Of a stretch of 39,674 bases of DNA, positions 28,914-37,994 are shown piece after piece. The notes under the pieces were generated by a model. The model worked only from the letters and a program-made list of their open reading frames with translations, ran no database searches and was not told where the DNA came from. Position numbers and translations under genes: made by a program. This DNA comes from Betaproteobacteria bacterium (GTDB lineage Bacteria; Pseudomonadota; Gammaproteobacteria; Burkholderiales; Rhodocyclaceae), in the NCBI GenBank assembly GCA_004295105.1, contig SHNC01000242.1:1-39674 (forward strand), written 5' to 3'. Positions within the stretch are counted from its first letter, which is position 1; the number at the start of each line of letters is the position of its first letter.

Positions 28914-30014
28914 ATGCAGACGAAGCTTCTTGCCTTGGCCGTGGCCGGGCTGATCGGCGCGCCCGCCCTGGCGCAATCCAGCGTGAACGTCTACGGCGTG
29001 CTGGACATGGGTTATCGATGGAGCGGCGACCCTATCGATCCTTCTGTCGACAACCGTTCCGGTATCGACTCCGGCACCAGTGCGCCGTCGCGCCTGGGTT
29101 TCAGGGGCGCCGAGGACCTGGGCAACGGGCTGAAGGCCGGTTTCGTGCTGGAGCAGGGAATCGCGGCCGACACCGGATCCACGGTGGGCGGTGGCACCTT
29201 CAGCCGCCAGTCCTTCGTCAGTCTGAGCGGCGCCTTCGGCACCTTCGCTGCCGGGCGGCAGTACGCGCCCGGCTATGCGCTGACCTCGTCGGTCGATCCG
29301 TTCGGCGGAGTCACGGTGGGCCAGTACAACAACGTCTATCTGACCGAATACCGCTGGGACAACCTGCTGAGCTACGTGTCGCCGAGCTGGGGCGGCTTCT
29401 CCGTGACCGCCGCCTTCGCGCAGAACGGCTATGGCAACGAATCGAAGGGCAACCGCGGTGCGGGCGAGGTTGGAGACGTGCGGGCGCTGTCGGTCCTTCC
29501 CCAGTACCAGCAGGGCCCGCTCCTGGTCGGCGTGCACTTCCAGGACCTGCGCGCGAAATCGACCGGTCTTCGCGACGGCGAAAAGCTGCGCGTCTACGAC
29601 CTCGCCGGCACCTATGACTTCGGCGTCGTCAAGCTCGCGGCGGCTTATGGCATCCGCCGCGCCGACCGCGGTGACTTCAGCCCCGATACCGGCGCCTCCG
29701 AAGGCGAGAAGACCCGGCAGTGGTTCGTCGGCGTGACCGTGCCGGTCGGCCAGGCAGGCAAGGTGCTGGCTTCGTACGTGGCGCGCAAGACCGAAGCGGT
29801 CGCCGCCACCGACGACGCCAAGGTGAGCCAGTGGGCGCTCGGTTACGAGTACGCGCTATCGAAGCGCACAGCGGTGCATGCCACCTACGCCAAGCTCGAC
29901 AACAACCGCGCAGCACGCGAATCGGCCAACCTGTTCGGCTCGGTCAGTGCGGGCTACAACGGCTACGACGGCTATCAGAGCGGTGCCGCCGTCGGGATTC
30001 GCCACCTGTTCTGA
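28914..30014 (+). CDS. Gram-negative trimeric porin
   Basis: A 366-residue outer-membrane porin of the betaproteobacterial type (Porin_4 family). A signal peptide of about 20 residues ends APALAQ. The mature protein opens SSVNVYGVLDMGYRWSG, contains SRLGFRGAEDLGNGLKAGFVLEQG and RQSFVSLSGAFGTFAAGRQYAPGYAL, and ends with the outer-membrane insertion signal IRHLF with terminal Phe. Sixteen beta-strands are expected. The start at 28914 is where the signal peptide begins. It is divergent from the E1/E2/GMC operon and shares its upstream region, so it might supply that pathway's substrate, but the usual general-diffusion role is equally possible. Confidence 0.93.
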   Translation: MQTKLLALAVAGLIGAPALAQSSVNVYGVLDMGYRWSGDPIDPSVDNRSGIDSGTSAPSRLGFRGAEDLGNGLKAGFVLEQGIAADTGSTVGGGTFSRQSFVSLSGAFGTFAAGRQYAPGYALTSSVDPFGGVTVGQYNNVYLTEYRWDNLLSYVSPSWGGFSVTAAFAQNGYGNESKGNRGAGEVGDVRALSVLPQYQQGPLLVGVHFQDLRAKSTGLRDGEKLRVYDLAGTYDFGVVKLAAAYGIRRADRGDFSPDTGASEGEKTRQWFVGVTVPVGQAGKVLASYVARKTEAVAATDDAKVSQWALGYEYALSKRTAVHATYAKLDNNRAARESANLFGSVSAGYNGYDGYQSGAAVGIRHLF

Positions 30015-30075
30015 GGTCGCGCCTTGCATTGAGGCGCGCCGGCCGGGGCATCCGCCCAGGCCGAATCGCTTGCGG

Positions 30076-30098
30076 GGCCGTCGTGGTGGCGGCCTTTC
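30076..30098 (+). terminator. weak candidate terminator after the porin gene
   Basis: GGCCG (30076-30080) and CGGCC (30090-30094) form a five-pair stem followed by only TTT. The 274 bases between the porin and the DUF1614 gene show no better candidate and no other feature I can support. Confidence 0.25.
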
Positions 30099-30288
30099 CG
30101 CTTCTCGCGGCTGCGACCGTGGGCACAGGGTGGCCGCGCCGGCGCCGCGGCGCATGCGGCAGAATGTGGGGGTCCGTGCCGGCAGCACGATCTCCAGGAG
30201 TCCTTGCCGTGGTCCTCCCCAGTCGCCTTCCCGGCCGCCGCCGCCGGCGGGTCGTGCGGCAGTGGCTTTGCGACACGATCGACTGACC

Positions 30289-30951
30289 ATGCCCAACTCG
30301 CCGCTGCGCCTGCTGCTGCTCATCTTTCTGTTTGCCTTCGTGGTCGGCAGCGTGCAGCTCGGCGTGCTGCAGATCGCTTTCTACAAGCTCGGTCTCGAAC
30401 CGCGTTCCGCCTACCTGCTGCTGAGCGCGTCGCTGTTCGGCAGCCTCATCAATCTGCCGCTGTTCAGCGTCCGCGCCGAGGCGCCGCCGTCCGGCGAGCT
30501 GCCACCGCAGTTGCGCGAGTTCTTCGGCCTGCAGCGGCTGCCCTTCACCGGCCGGACCATCGTGGCGGTCAACGTCGGCGGCTGCGTGGTGCCGGTGGCG
30601 TTCTGCCTCTATCTGCTGGCGCATGCCCCACTCCATGCCGCGCATGTGATCGCTGCCGTCGCCGTGGTGGCGGGGGTGTCGTATCTGACCAGTTTTCCGC
30701 AGCGTGGGGTGGGCATCGCGATGCCCTTCCTGGTGGCGCCGGCCACCGCGGCTGCGGCGGCGATGGCGCTCGACATCGAGCATGCGGCACCGCTGGCCTA
30801 CATCGGCGGCACGCTGGGCGTGCTGATCGGCGCCGACCTGCTGCGCCTGCACCAGATCGGCCAGCTCGGCGCACCGGTGGCGTCGATCGGCGGCGCCGGC
30901 ACGTTCGACGGCATCGTGCTGACCGGCCTTCTGGCGGTGCTGCTGGCCTGA
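30289..30951 (+). CDS. DUF1614 multi-pass membrane protein
   Basis: A 220-residue protein with five or six hydrophobic segments. The first starts at the N-terminus (LRLLLLIFLFAFVVGSVQLGVLQI). It has the family-typical segments GLEPRSAYLLLSASLFGSLINLPL and IGGAGTFDGIVLTG near the C-terminus. The family, DUF1614 from memory, has no established function. The ATG at 30289 gives the usual length; the frame is open upstream through non-conserved, Arg/Pro-rich sequence. No ribosome site stands out. It is probably a single gene, since the next gene has its own regulated promoter. Confidence 0.8.
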   Translation: MPNSPLRLLLLIFLFAFVVGSVQLGVLQIAFYKLGLEPRSAYLLLSASLFGSLINLPLFSVRAEAPPSGELPPQLREFFGLQRLPFTGRTIVAVNVGGCVVPVAFCLYLLAHAPLHAAHVIAAVAVVAGVSYLTSFPQRGVGIAMPFLVAPATAAAAAMALDIEHAAPLAYIGGTLGVLIGADLLRLHQIGQLGAPVASIGGAGTFDGIVLTGLLAVLLA

Positions 30952-31068
30952 CCGAGGCGGGTGCGTCCGAGGAGACCATCGCCTTTTTCCAGGCGTCGGG
31001 ATCCTGCAATACGCCAGACCGGATTCAAGGCCGCCACCATTGCCTTCAGGCATTGGCGTTTTTCCTGA

Positions 31069-31109
31069 TTGACCGCTGCGGGTAAAAAGAGGTATTTTTG
31101 ATACATGTT
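31069..31109 (+). promoter_or_regulatory. hmp promoter with NsrR-type operator
   Basis: TTGACC (31069-31074), an 18-base spacer and TATTTT (31093-31098) make a plausible sigma-70 promoter. Over the -10 box, positions 31087-31109 match the 23-base NsrR consensus derived in enterobacteria at 19 positions, with half-sites AAGAGGTATTT and GATACATGTT. Binding of NsrR would block RNA polymerase, and nitric oxide would relieve it. The nsrR gene lies directly after hmp. Confidence 0.8.
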
Positions 31110-31190
31110 AAAGAGGCGGCAGCCGTTCGAAGACTTGTCGCCCTTCCCGTTTTCCCTCCCCCTCCCACCCGGATTCACTTTGGAGTACCC

Positions 31191-32390
31191 ATGGACGAAA
31201 AAGTACGCAGCCTCGTGAAGGCGACGGTTCCCGTTCTGAAAGAGCATGGCGTGGCGCTGACCACCTATTTTTATCAGCGCATGTTCCGCCACAATCCCGA
31301 GCTCAAGCACCTCTTCAACCGCACCCACCACGAGTCGGGCAAGCAGGCCACCGCGCTCGCCATGTCCGTGCTCGCCTATGCCGAAAACATCGATGATCCG
31401 TCGGTGCTGGCGCCCGTCATCACGCTGATCACCAACAAGCACGCCAGCATCGGCATTCGCGCCGAGCACTACCCCATCGTCGGCAAGCACCTGCTGGCCT
31501 CGATCAAGGAAGTGCTGGGCGATGCGGCGAGCGACGAGCTGATCGATGCCTGGGCGGTGGCCTATGGGGCGCTGGCCGACCTCTTCATCGAGGCGGAGAG
31601 CAAGCTGTACGGCGAAATCGCCAACCGCGACGGCGGCTGGAGCGGCTGGCGCGCCTTCCGCATCGTCGACAAGGTGAAGGAAAGCGAGCAGATCACCTCC
31701 TTCTACTTGGCGCCGGCCGACGGCGGCACGCTGCCCCACTACCGCGCCGGCCAGTACATCTCGGTGCGAGTGTACGTGCCGGAATGGGAAGTCATGCAGC
31801 CGCGGCAGTACACGCTGTCCGAGGCGCCGGGCGCGTCCTACCTGCGCATTTCGGTCAAGCGCGAGCCGGGCGGCGACGACACGCCGGCCGGCCGCGTGTC
31901 CAACCTGCTGCATGGCAAGTTCGACAAGGGCGACATCATCGATGTCGCGCCGCCGTTCGGCGACTTCTTCCTGCACGAGGATCGTGACACGCCGGTGGTG
32001 CTGATCAGCGGCGGCGTCGGCATCACGCCCATGGTGGCGATGCTGAACCGGCTGGCGACGACCGCGAAGGGGCGCGACGTGCAGTTCATTCATGCCAGCC
32101 GCAATGCCGGTGCATATGCGTTCGGTGCGCATCTGGCGAAGGTCGCCGCGGAAAACAGCCAGGTCGGGCTGCACGTATTCTTCGACGAGGGTCCGGCGGC
32201 CTTGCCGGCACGGGTCGGTATGCTGAACCTGCGCGAGCTCGGCGACACCGTGCTGAAACCGCAGGCCGACTACTACCTGTGCGGGCCGTCGGAGTTCATG
32301 GACGCGCACATCCGCGTGCTGCATGAGCTCGGCGTCGGCTCCGAGCGCATCCACGCCGAGGTGTTCAGCACCGGCGGCGTGGCGGTGTGA
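31191..32390 (+). CDS. hmp: flavohaemoglobin, nitric oxide dioxygenase
   Basis: A 399-residue three-domain protein of standard length. The globin domain (1 to about 140) has the distal Tyr28 (YFYQRMF), Gln52 and the proximal haem ligand His84 (NKHASIGI). The FAD domain (about 150-255) carries QPRQYTLSEAPG. The NAD domain shows SGGVGITPMVAML and YYLCGPSEFM. It oxidises nitric oxide to nitrate with O2 and NAD(P)H in the cytoplasm, protecting respiratory enzymes during denitrification or nitrosative stress. The ATG at 31191 follows TTGGAG. An NsrR-like operator covers the promoter about 90 bases upstream, and nsrR follows after 74 bases, suggesting a self-limiting regulatory unit. Confidence 0.96.
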   Translation: MDEKVRSLVKATVPVLKEHGVALTTYFYQRMFRHNPELKHLFNRTHHESGKQATALAMSVLAYAENIDDPSVLAPVITLITNKHASIGIRAEHYPIVGKHLLASIKEVLGDAASDELIDAWAVAYGALADLFIEAESKLYGEIANRDGGWSGWRAFRIVDKVKESEQITSFYLAPADGGTLPHYRAGQYISVRVYVPEWEVMQPRQYTLSEAPGASYLRISVKREPGGDDTPAGRVSNLLHGKFDKGDIIDVAPPFGDFFLHEDRDTPVVLISGGVGITPMVAMLNRLATTAKGRDVQFIHASRNAGAYAFGAHLAKVAAENSQVGLHVFFDEGPAALPARVGMLNLRELGDTVLKPQADYYLCGPSEFMDAHIRVLHELGVGSERIHAEVFSTGGVAV

Positions 32391-32464
32391 TCTAATCGGG
32401 GCGTGGCAGCCGTGCGCCACCGTGCGCCGCGGCTGCCCCGTGCAATGTCGAGGCGGCTACAGTC

Positions 32465-32923
32465 ATGCAGATCACCCGCTTCACCGATTTCAGCCTGCGC
32501 GTGCTGATGTACCTGACTGTCCCGCCCGATGGCGGGCCGGTCACGATCGACGAGATCGCGGCCCGCTTCGAGGTCTCGCGCCACCATCTGGCCAAGGTCG
32601 TGCATCGGCTGGGGCAACTGGGCTGGATCGTCGCCACCCGCGGCAAGGGTGGCGGCCTTGCGCTTGCGCGACCGGCGGAGCAGTACCGGCTCGGCGAGGT
32701 CGTGCGCGAGCTGGAGGGCGCCGAGCCGCTGGTCGACTGCAAGTCGCAGCCCTGCGTGCTGGTGCATGGCTGCAACGTGCGCGCGGCGTTGAACGATGCC
32801 CAGCGCGCCTTCTACGAGCGGCTGGATGACTACACGCTGGCCGACGTCGTGCGGCAGCAGACCGCAGCCTCGATCATCGAACTGCATCGCGGGCAGCGGC
32901 CTGTTGCGCCGGCGGTCACATGA
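32465..32923 (+). CDS. nsrR: Rrf2-family nitric-oxide-sensing repressor NsrR
   Basis: A 152-residue Rrf2 protein. It opens MQITRFTDFSLRVLMYL and has the winged helix with TIDEIAARFEVSRHHLAKVVHRL. The wing is RGKGGGLALARP. The three iron-sulfur cysteines are Cys92, Cys97 and Cys103 in DCKSQPCVLVHGC, spaced as in NsrR (and unlike IscR). The iron-sulfur cluster reacts with nitric oxide, releasing DNA. The position after hmp, the NsrR-type operator upstream of hmp, and the sequence together make the call firm. It converges on the glutamate dehydrogenase gene, with 42 bases between the stop codons. Confidence 0.95.
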   Translation: MQITRFTDFSLRVLMYLTVPPDGGPVTIDEIAARFEVSRHHLAKVVHRLGQLGWIVATRGKGGGLALARPAEQYRLGEVVRELEGAEPLVDCKSQPCVLVHGCNVRAALNDAQRAFYERLDDYTLADVVRQQTAASIIELHRGQRPVAPAVT

Positions 32924-32965
32924 CTGCACGGGGCCCGGCACGCATGCGCCGGCGCCGCCACATCC

Positions 32966-35900
32966 TCAGATCAGCGCCCGCAACTGCCGCAACGTCACCG
33001 ACAGCATCGCCAGATCCAGCGTGGCCGCCGGGCGCAGCTCGGACAACAACTGGCGGCAACGGGTGAGCTGGGCGTCGCGTTGAGCTTCCCAGGCGGCGAT
33101 CAGGGCGTCGGTGTCCTGCGCCTGCGGGCTCAGATCGAGCACCGACTGCGCCAGACCGTGGGCGATCGCGGTGAGGTCGTCGCGCAGCGCCACGCGGGCG
33201 AGCGCCGCCCAATGTCCATCGGCCGGCAGCGCGGAGATCTGGTGCGACATCCAGCCCAGGTCGAGGCGGCCGCCGAGGCCGAAATAGACTTCGGCGACGG
33301 TCTCCACCGTGCGCGCCGTCTCGCTGGCGATCTCGACGATGTCGAGCGCGGAGAACTGGGCTTCGAGCTGGGCGACGCGTTGAGCGAGCGACTTCGGCAC
33401 GCCCTGCGCCGTCAGTCGAGCCGCTTCGGCGTCCACCGGGGTGCGCTCGTGCGGTGCCAGCCAGCGGCCCAGGCCGTTGCCGACCTCGGCGACGCCCGGC
33501 GCGAAGCGGTGGATGGTGGCGTCGAGCTCGCCGAGGATGGCACGCCGCTGCAGCAGCCACACCGTGCCGCGCAGGGCCAGGCGCATGCTCGCCTGCAGGA
33601 TGTCCTGCTGCACCTCGACCGGTACGCCGTGGTCGAGTGCCTCGGCGGCGTTCCACAGCGACACCAGGCCGAAGATCTCGCGCGTGCCCAGGTAGGCGCG
33701 CACGACGTCGGCGGCGGCGGCGCCGGTTTCTTCCTGCAGCCGGAAGCAGAAGGTGGGGCCGACGCGATTGACCATGCTGTTCACCACATGCGTGGCGATG
33801 ATCTCGCGTCGCAGCGGGTGCTGCCGGACCTGCTGCGGGAAGCGCTCGCGCAGGGGCTCAGGAAAGTAGCGCTCCAGCGTGGTGGCGATATAGGGGTCTT
33901 CCGGGATGTCGGAGGCGAGCACCGCGTCGTACAGATCCATCTTGCCGTAGGCGAGCAGCACCGCGAGTTCCGGCGTGGTGAGCCCGACATGGGCCTGGCC
34001 GCGTTCGGCGACGACCTCGTCCGAAGGCAGGAACTCGAGGCGGCGGTTGAGCCGCCCGGCGCTGGCGAGGTGGCGCATGTAGCGCGCCTGCTCCTCGAGC
34101 TGGGCGGCGCCGCGCGCCCGCCCCAGCGCCAGGATCTGGTTCTGCGCGCGGTTGTCGCGCAGCACGAGTTGCGCCACTTCGTCGGTCATCTCGGCGAGCA
34201 GGCGATCGCGCTGCTTGCCGGTGAGCTCGCCCTCGGCCACCACCTGGTTGAGCAGGATCTTGATGTTGACCTCGTGGTCGGAACAATCGACGCCGCCCGA
34301 GTTGTCGATGGCGTCGGTGTTGATCAACCCGCCGCGCAGCGCGAACTCGATGCGTCCGCGCTGGGTCACGCCGAGGTTGCCGCCCTCGACCACCACCTTG
34401 CAGCGCAGTTGCGCGCCGTCCACGCGAATCGCGTCGTTGGCGCGGTCGCCCACTTCGGCGTGGTTCTCGGTGCTGGCCTTGATGAAGGTGCCGATTCCGC
34501 CGTTGTAGAGCAGGTCGACCGGCGCCTGCAGGATGGCGTGGATCAGCTCGGCCGGCGACAACTGCTCCACCCCCGGGTGAATGGCGTCGAGGCCGAGCAC
34601 GGCACGCGCCTGCGGCGACAGCGCCACCGACTTCGCGCTGCGCGCGTACACGCCGCCGCCACGCGAGATCAGCGTGGCGTCGTAGTCGGCCCACGACGAG
34701 CGCGGCAGCTTGAACAGGCGCTCGCGCTCGGCGAAGCTAGTCGCCACGTCGGGATCGGGGTCGATGAAGATGTGGCGGTGATCGAAGGCGGCCACCAGGC
34801 GGATGTGGCGCGACAGCAGCATGCCATTGCCGAACACGTCGCCCGACATGTCGCCGATGCCGACCACGGTAAAGTCCTGCGTCTGGCTGTCGCGCCCCAG
34901 GCTGCGGAAGTGGCGCTTCACCGATTCCCAGGCGCCGCGCGCGGTAATGGCCATGGCCTTGTGGTCGTAACCGGCCGAGCCTCCGGAAGCGAAGGCGTCG
35001 CCGAGCCAGAAGCCGTACTCGGCGGCGGTGCGGTTGGCAATGTCGGAGAAAGTGGCGGTGCCCTTGTCCGCCGCCACCACCAGGTAGGGGTCGTCCGGGT
35101 CGTGGCGCACCACGTCCGGCGGTGGCACGACCTGGCCGCCCGCGAGGTTGTCGGTGAGATCGAGCAGGCCGCGCAGATAGGTCTGGTAGCAGGCGATGCC
35201 TTCGCGCATCAGCGCGTCGCGGTCGCCGCCGGCGGGGGGCCGCTTCAGCACGAAGCCGCCCTTCGAGCCGACCGGCACGATCACCGCGTTCTTGACCTGC
35301 TGCGCCTTCACCAGGCCGAGCACTTCGGTGCGGTAATCCTCCATGCGGTCGGACCAGCGCAGGCCGCCGCGCGCGACCCTGCCGCCGCGCAGGTGCACGC
35401 CCTCCACCCGCGGCGAATGCACGAAGATCTCGAACATCGGCTTGGGCTCGGGCAGCAGCGGCACCCGCGCCGGATCGAACTTGAACGACAGCCAGCCCTT
35501 GGGCCGGCCGTCGGCACCGTGCTGGAAGAAGTTGGTGCGCAGCGTGGCCTGGATCAGCGCCAGGTAGTGGCGCAGGATCCGATCCTCGTCGAGGTTGGTC
35601 ACGCCATCGAGCGCGGCAGCGATGCGCCCGGCGACCTGCGCTTCGCGCGCGTCGCGCCCTTCGCCCTGCGCCGGATCGAAGCGGGCGTGGAACAGCGCGA
35701 TCAGCTCGGCGGCGATCGTCGGGTGGCTGGCCAGGGCCTGCTCGATGTAATGCTGGCTGAAGGTGAAGGCGGCCTGCTTCATGTAGCGCGCATAGGCGCG
35801 CAGCACCGTCACGGCGCGCCAGTCGAGGCCGGCGAGCAGCACCAGGCGGTTGAAATCGTCGTCGTCGTTGTCGCCGTGCCAGGTGCGCAGGAAGGTTTCC

Positions 35901-37846
35901 TGGAAGGGGGCGCGCAGGCGCTCGATGTCGAGTTCGGCCGTCGCCGGGCCGTCGGGCACGGCCAGGCCGAAGTCGTCGATCCACAGCTCCTGGCCGTCGG
36001 CGCGGCGCACCTCGAACGGGCGCTCCTCGAGCACCCGCACGCCCATGTGCTCGAGCATCGGCAGGCTCTGCGACAGCGGCGCCAGCTCGCCGGCGCGGAT
36101 CAGCTTGAAACGCAGCCGGCCCGGCGGTGCCTCGAGCGGCAGGTAGAGGTTCATCGCGATGGCGTCGGGCGTGTCCAGCGTCTCGAGCTGCTCGATGTCG
36201 TGCACCGCCATGCGCGGTGCGTGTTCCTCGCGGTAGCCGGCGGCGAAGCCGCCGGCATACTGCGCGAGCAGCGCGTTGCCGCGTTCCTCGCCGACCGCCT
36301 CGATCAGCGCCTGGGCGAGGTCGTCCTCCCAGCGCCGCGCCAGCCGCACCAGGCGCTGTTCCAGTTCGCGCACGTCGAAATCCGGCGCGGTGCCGGGCGG
36401 GGTGCGGATCACGATCAGGATGCGCGCCAGCGGCGAGTCGGCCAGATGCACGGTGAATTCCGACGACACGCCGTGCAGTGCCTCGGACAGCGCCGCCTGC
36501 ATGCGCTGGCGCACGTCGGTGTTGTAGTTCTCGCGCGGCACGAACAGCAGGCAGGCGTAGTAGCGGCCGAAGGTGTCGCGGCGAATGAACAGGCGCGTGC
36601 GCTGGCGCTCGCCCAGACGCAGGATGCCCATCGCGGTGGCGTAGAGGTCGTCGCTCGAGGTCTGGATCAGCTCGTCGCGCGGATACTGCTCGAGGATGGT
36701 GGCGAGCGCCTTCGCGGCATGGCTCTTGGGCAGGAAGCCGGCGCGCTGGGTGACCGCCGCCACCTTGCTGCGCAGCAGCGGAATCTGCGTCGGGCTGGTG
36801 CTGTAGGCGGCCGAGGTGTACAGGCCGAGCAGGCGGCGCTCGCCGATCACCTCGCCGGCGGCGTCGAAACGCTTGACGCCGATGTAGTCGAGATAGGCCG
36901 AGCGATGCACCGTCGCCCGCGCATTGGCCTTGGTCAGCGTCAGCAGGTTCTTGAGCCGGGCATAGGTGCGCAGTTCGGGCGGCATCTGCGAGAAGGCGAG
37001 CGACGGAACCGCCTGTCCGTGTTCACGCAGCACGCCGAGGCCGCTGCCCGGGACCACGCGCAGCTCATCGTCGCCCCCTTCCACCTCGCCGGTGCCCGCC
37101 GGGTCGCGTACGAGGTCGTAGTCGCGGCAGCCCAGCAGGGTGAAGTTGTCGTCGGCGATCCATTGCAGGAAGGCGCGGCCCTCGGCGACTTCTTCCGCCG
37201 ACAGCGGCGGCGGCGATAGTTCCAGTTCGGCGAGGATGTCGACGATGCGCTGCTGCATCCGGCGCCAGTCTTCCACCGCGGCGCGCACATCGCCGAGGAT
37301 GCGCAGCAGGCCGGCCTGCAGCGCATCGAGCTGGGTCCGTTCGGTGCGGCGGTCCACCTCGACATGGATCAGCGATTCGAAGCGCCCTTCGGCCTCGTTG
37401 CGCGAGCGCGCGACGTGCACGATGCGGTGTTCGGCGTCGCGCCGGATCTTCATGACCGGGTGCACCACCAGATGCACCATCAGCCCCTGGTGGTTCACCT
37501 CGTTGGTGATCGAATCGACCAGGAAGGGCATGTCGTCATTGACGATCTCGATCACCGTGTGGGTCGATTGCCAGCCGTGTTCTTCCAGCCGCGGGTTGTA
37601 GACCCGCAGGCGCGGCGCGCCGCCGGTGAAGCTGCGGGCGAAATGCCAGTGCGACAGCACCGCGCCGTAGAGGTCGTCGAGCGGGCGCTCGGCGAGATCC
37701 TCGGGCGCGGTCAGCGCGTAATACTGGCGCGCGAACTCGGCCGCCTCGTCGGCCTCGTCGGCCGGCAGCCGCGCGGCGATCGCTTCCGCGACGCGGGCCA
37801 CGGGGTCGAAGGCTTCAACATGAGGCGTGGTATCCGGTGTCGACAT
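32966..37846 (-). CDS. gdhB: large NAD-specific glutamate dehydrogenase (GDH-180 class)
   Basis: A 1626-residue enzyme of the 180-kDa class, far larger than the usual 450-residue enzyme. Long N-terminal ACT-like regions (about 1-650, with NDDMPFLVDSITNEVNHQG) precede the catalytic core. The core has PVGSKGGFVLKRPP near residue 860, carrying the substrate-binding lysine, and the dinucleotide-binding VGIGDMSGDVFGNGML near 990. GGVNIKTDAIDNSGG-like sequence (LINTDAIDNSGGVDCSDHEVNIKILL) follows near 1175. It deaminates glutamate to 2-oxoglutarate with NAD for catabolism. The ATG at 37846 is preceded by CAGGAGGAG. It is monocistronic. The symbol follows Pseudomonas usage; gdh2 is also used. Confidence 0.94.
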   Translation of the reverse strand: MSTPDTTPHVEAFDPVARVAEAIAARLPADEADEAAEFARQYYALTAPEDLAERPLDDLYGAVLSHWHFARSFTGGAPRLRVYNPRLEEHGWQSTHTVIEIVNDDMPFLVDSITNEVNHQGLMVHLVVHPVMKIRRDAEHRIVHVARSRNEAEGRFESLIHVEVDRRTERTQLDALQAGLLRILGDVRAAVEDWRRMQQRIVDILAELELSPPPLSAEEVAEGRAFLQWIADDNFTLLGCRDYDLVRDPAGTGEVEGGDDELRVVPGSGLGVLREHGQAVPSLAFSQMPPELRTYARLKNLLTLTKANARATVHRSAYLDYIGVKRFDAAGEVIGERRLLGLYTSAAYSTSPTQIPLLRSKVAAVTQRAGFLPKSHAAKALATILEQYPRDELIQTSSDDLYATAMGILRLGERQRTRLFIRRDTFGRYYACLLFVPRENYNTDVRQRMQAALSEALHGVSSEFTVHLADSPLARILIVIRTPPGTAPDFDVRELEQRLVRLARRWEDDLAQALIEAVGEERGNALLAQYAGGFAAGYREEHAPRMAVHDIEQLETLDTPDAIAMNLYLPLEAPPGRLRFKLIRAGELAPLSQSLPMLEHMGVRVLEERPFEVRRADGQELWIDDFGLAVPDGPATAELDIERLRAPFQETFLRTWHGDNDDDDFNRLVLLAGLDWRAVTVLRAYARYMKQAAFTFSQHYIEQALASHPTIAAELIALFHARFDPAQGEGRDAREAQVAGRIAAALDGVTNLDEDRILRHYLALIQATLRTNFFQHGADGRPKGWLSFKFDPARVPLLPEPKPMFEIFVHSPRVEGVHLRGGRVARGGLRWSDRMEDYRTEVLGLVKAQQVKNAVIVPVGSKGGFVLKRPPAGGDRDALMREGIACYQTYLRGLLDLTDNLAGGQVVPPPDVVRHDPDDPYLVVAADKGTATFSDIANRTAAEYGFWLGDAFASGGSAGYDHKAMAITARGAWESVKRHFRSLGRDSQTQDFTVVGIGDMSGDVFGNGMLLSRHIRLVAAFDHRHIFIDPDPDVATSFAERERLFKLPRSSWADYDATLISRGGGVYARSAKSVALSPQARAVLGLDAIHPGVEQLSPAELIHAILQAPVDLLYNGGIGTFIKASTENHAEVGDRANDAIRVDGAQLRCKVVVEGGNLGVTQRGRIEFALRGGLINTDAIDNSGGVDCSDHEVNIKILLNQVVAEGELTGKQRDRLLAEMTDEVAQLVLRDNRAQNQILALGRARGAAQLEEQARYMRHLASAGRLNRRLEFLPSDEVVAERGQAHVGLTTPELAVLLAYGKMDLYDAVLASDIPEDPYIATTLERYFPEPLRERFPQQVRQHPLRREIIATHVVNSMVNRVGPTFCFRLQEETGAAAADVVRAYLGTREIFGLVSLWNAAEALDHGVPVEVQQDILQASMRLALRGTVWLLQRRAILGELDATIHRFAPGVAEVGNGLGRWLAPHERTPVDAEAARLTAQGVPKSLAQRVAQLEAQFSALDIVEIASETARTVETVAEVYFGLGGRLDLGWMSHQISALPADGHWAALARVALRDDLTAIAHGLAQSVLDLSPQAQDTDALIAAWEAQRDAQLTRCRQLLSELRPAATLDLAMLSVTLRQLRALI

Positions 37847-37994
37847 GCCTTGCTCCTCCTGTAGGCGCCCTGCGGGGCGGTCCGTCGTCGTGTCGACCGG
37901 CCGCGGGGGACGAGCCGGGCGGACCGATCCTGCGGCCGCTCGCCCGCGCCGCCGACATGCTCTGAGCTTAGCCCGGATTGCGCCGGCTGCAGCC

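Noticed and set aside
32405-32437. GGCAGCC/GGCTGCC inverted repeat between hmp and nsrR as a terminator
   Set aside because: The loop is 19 bases and no T-run follows, so it does not terminate convincingly. It might still be an intercistronic hairpin.
33080-37219. A 1379-codon plus-strand open frame opposite glutamate dehydrogenase
   Set aside because: The minus-strand protein has full-length family motifs. The plus frame is low-complexity antisense sequence without domains.
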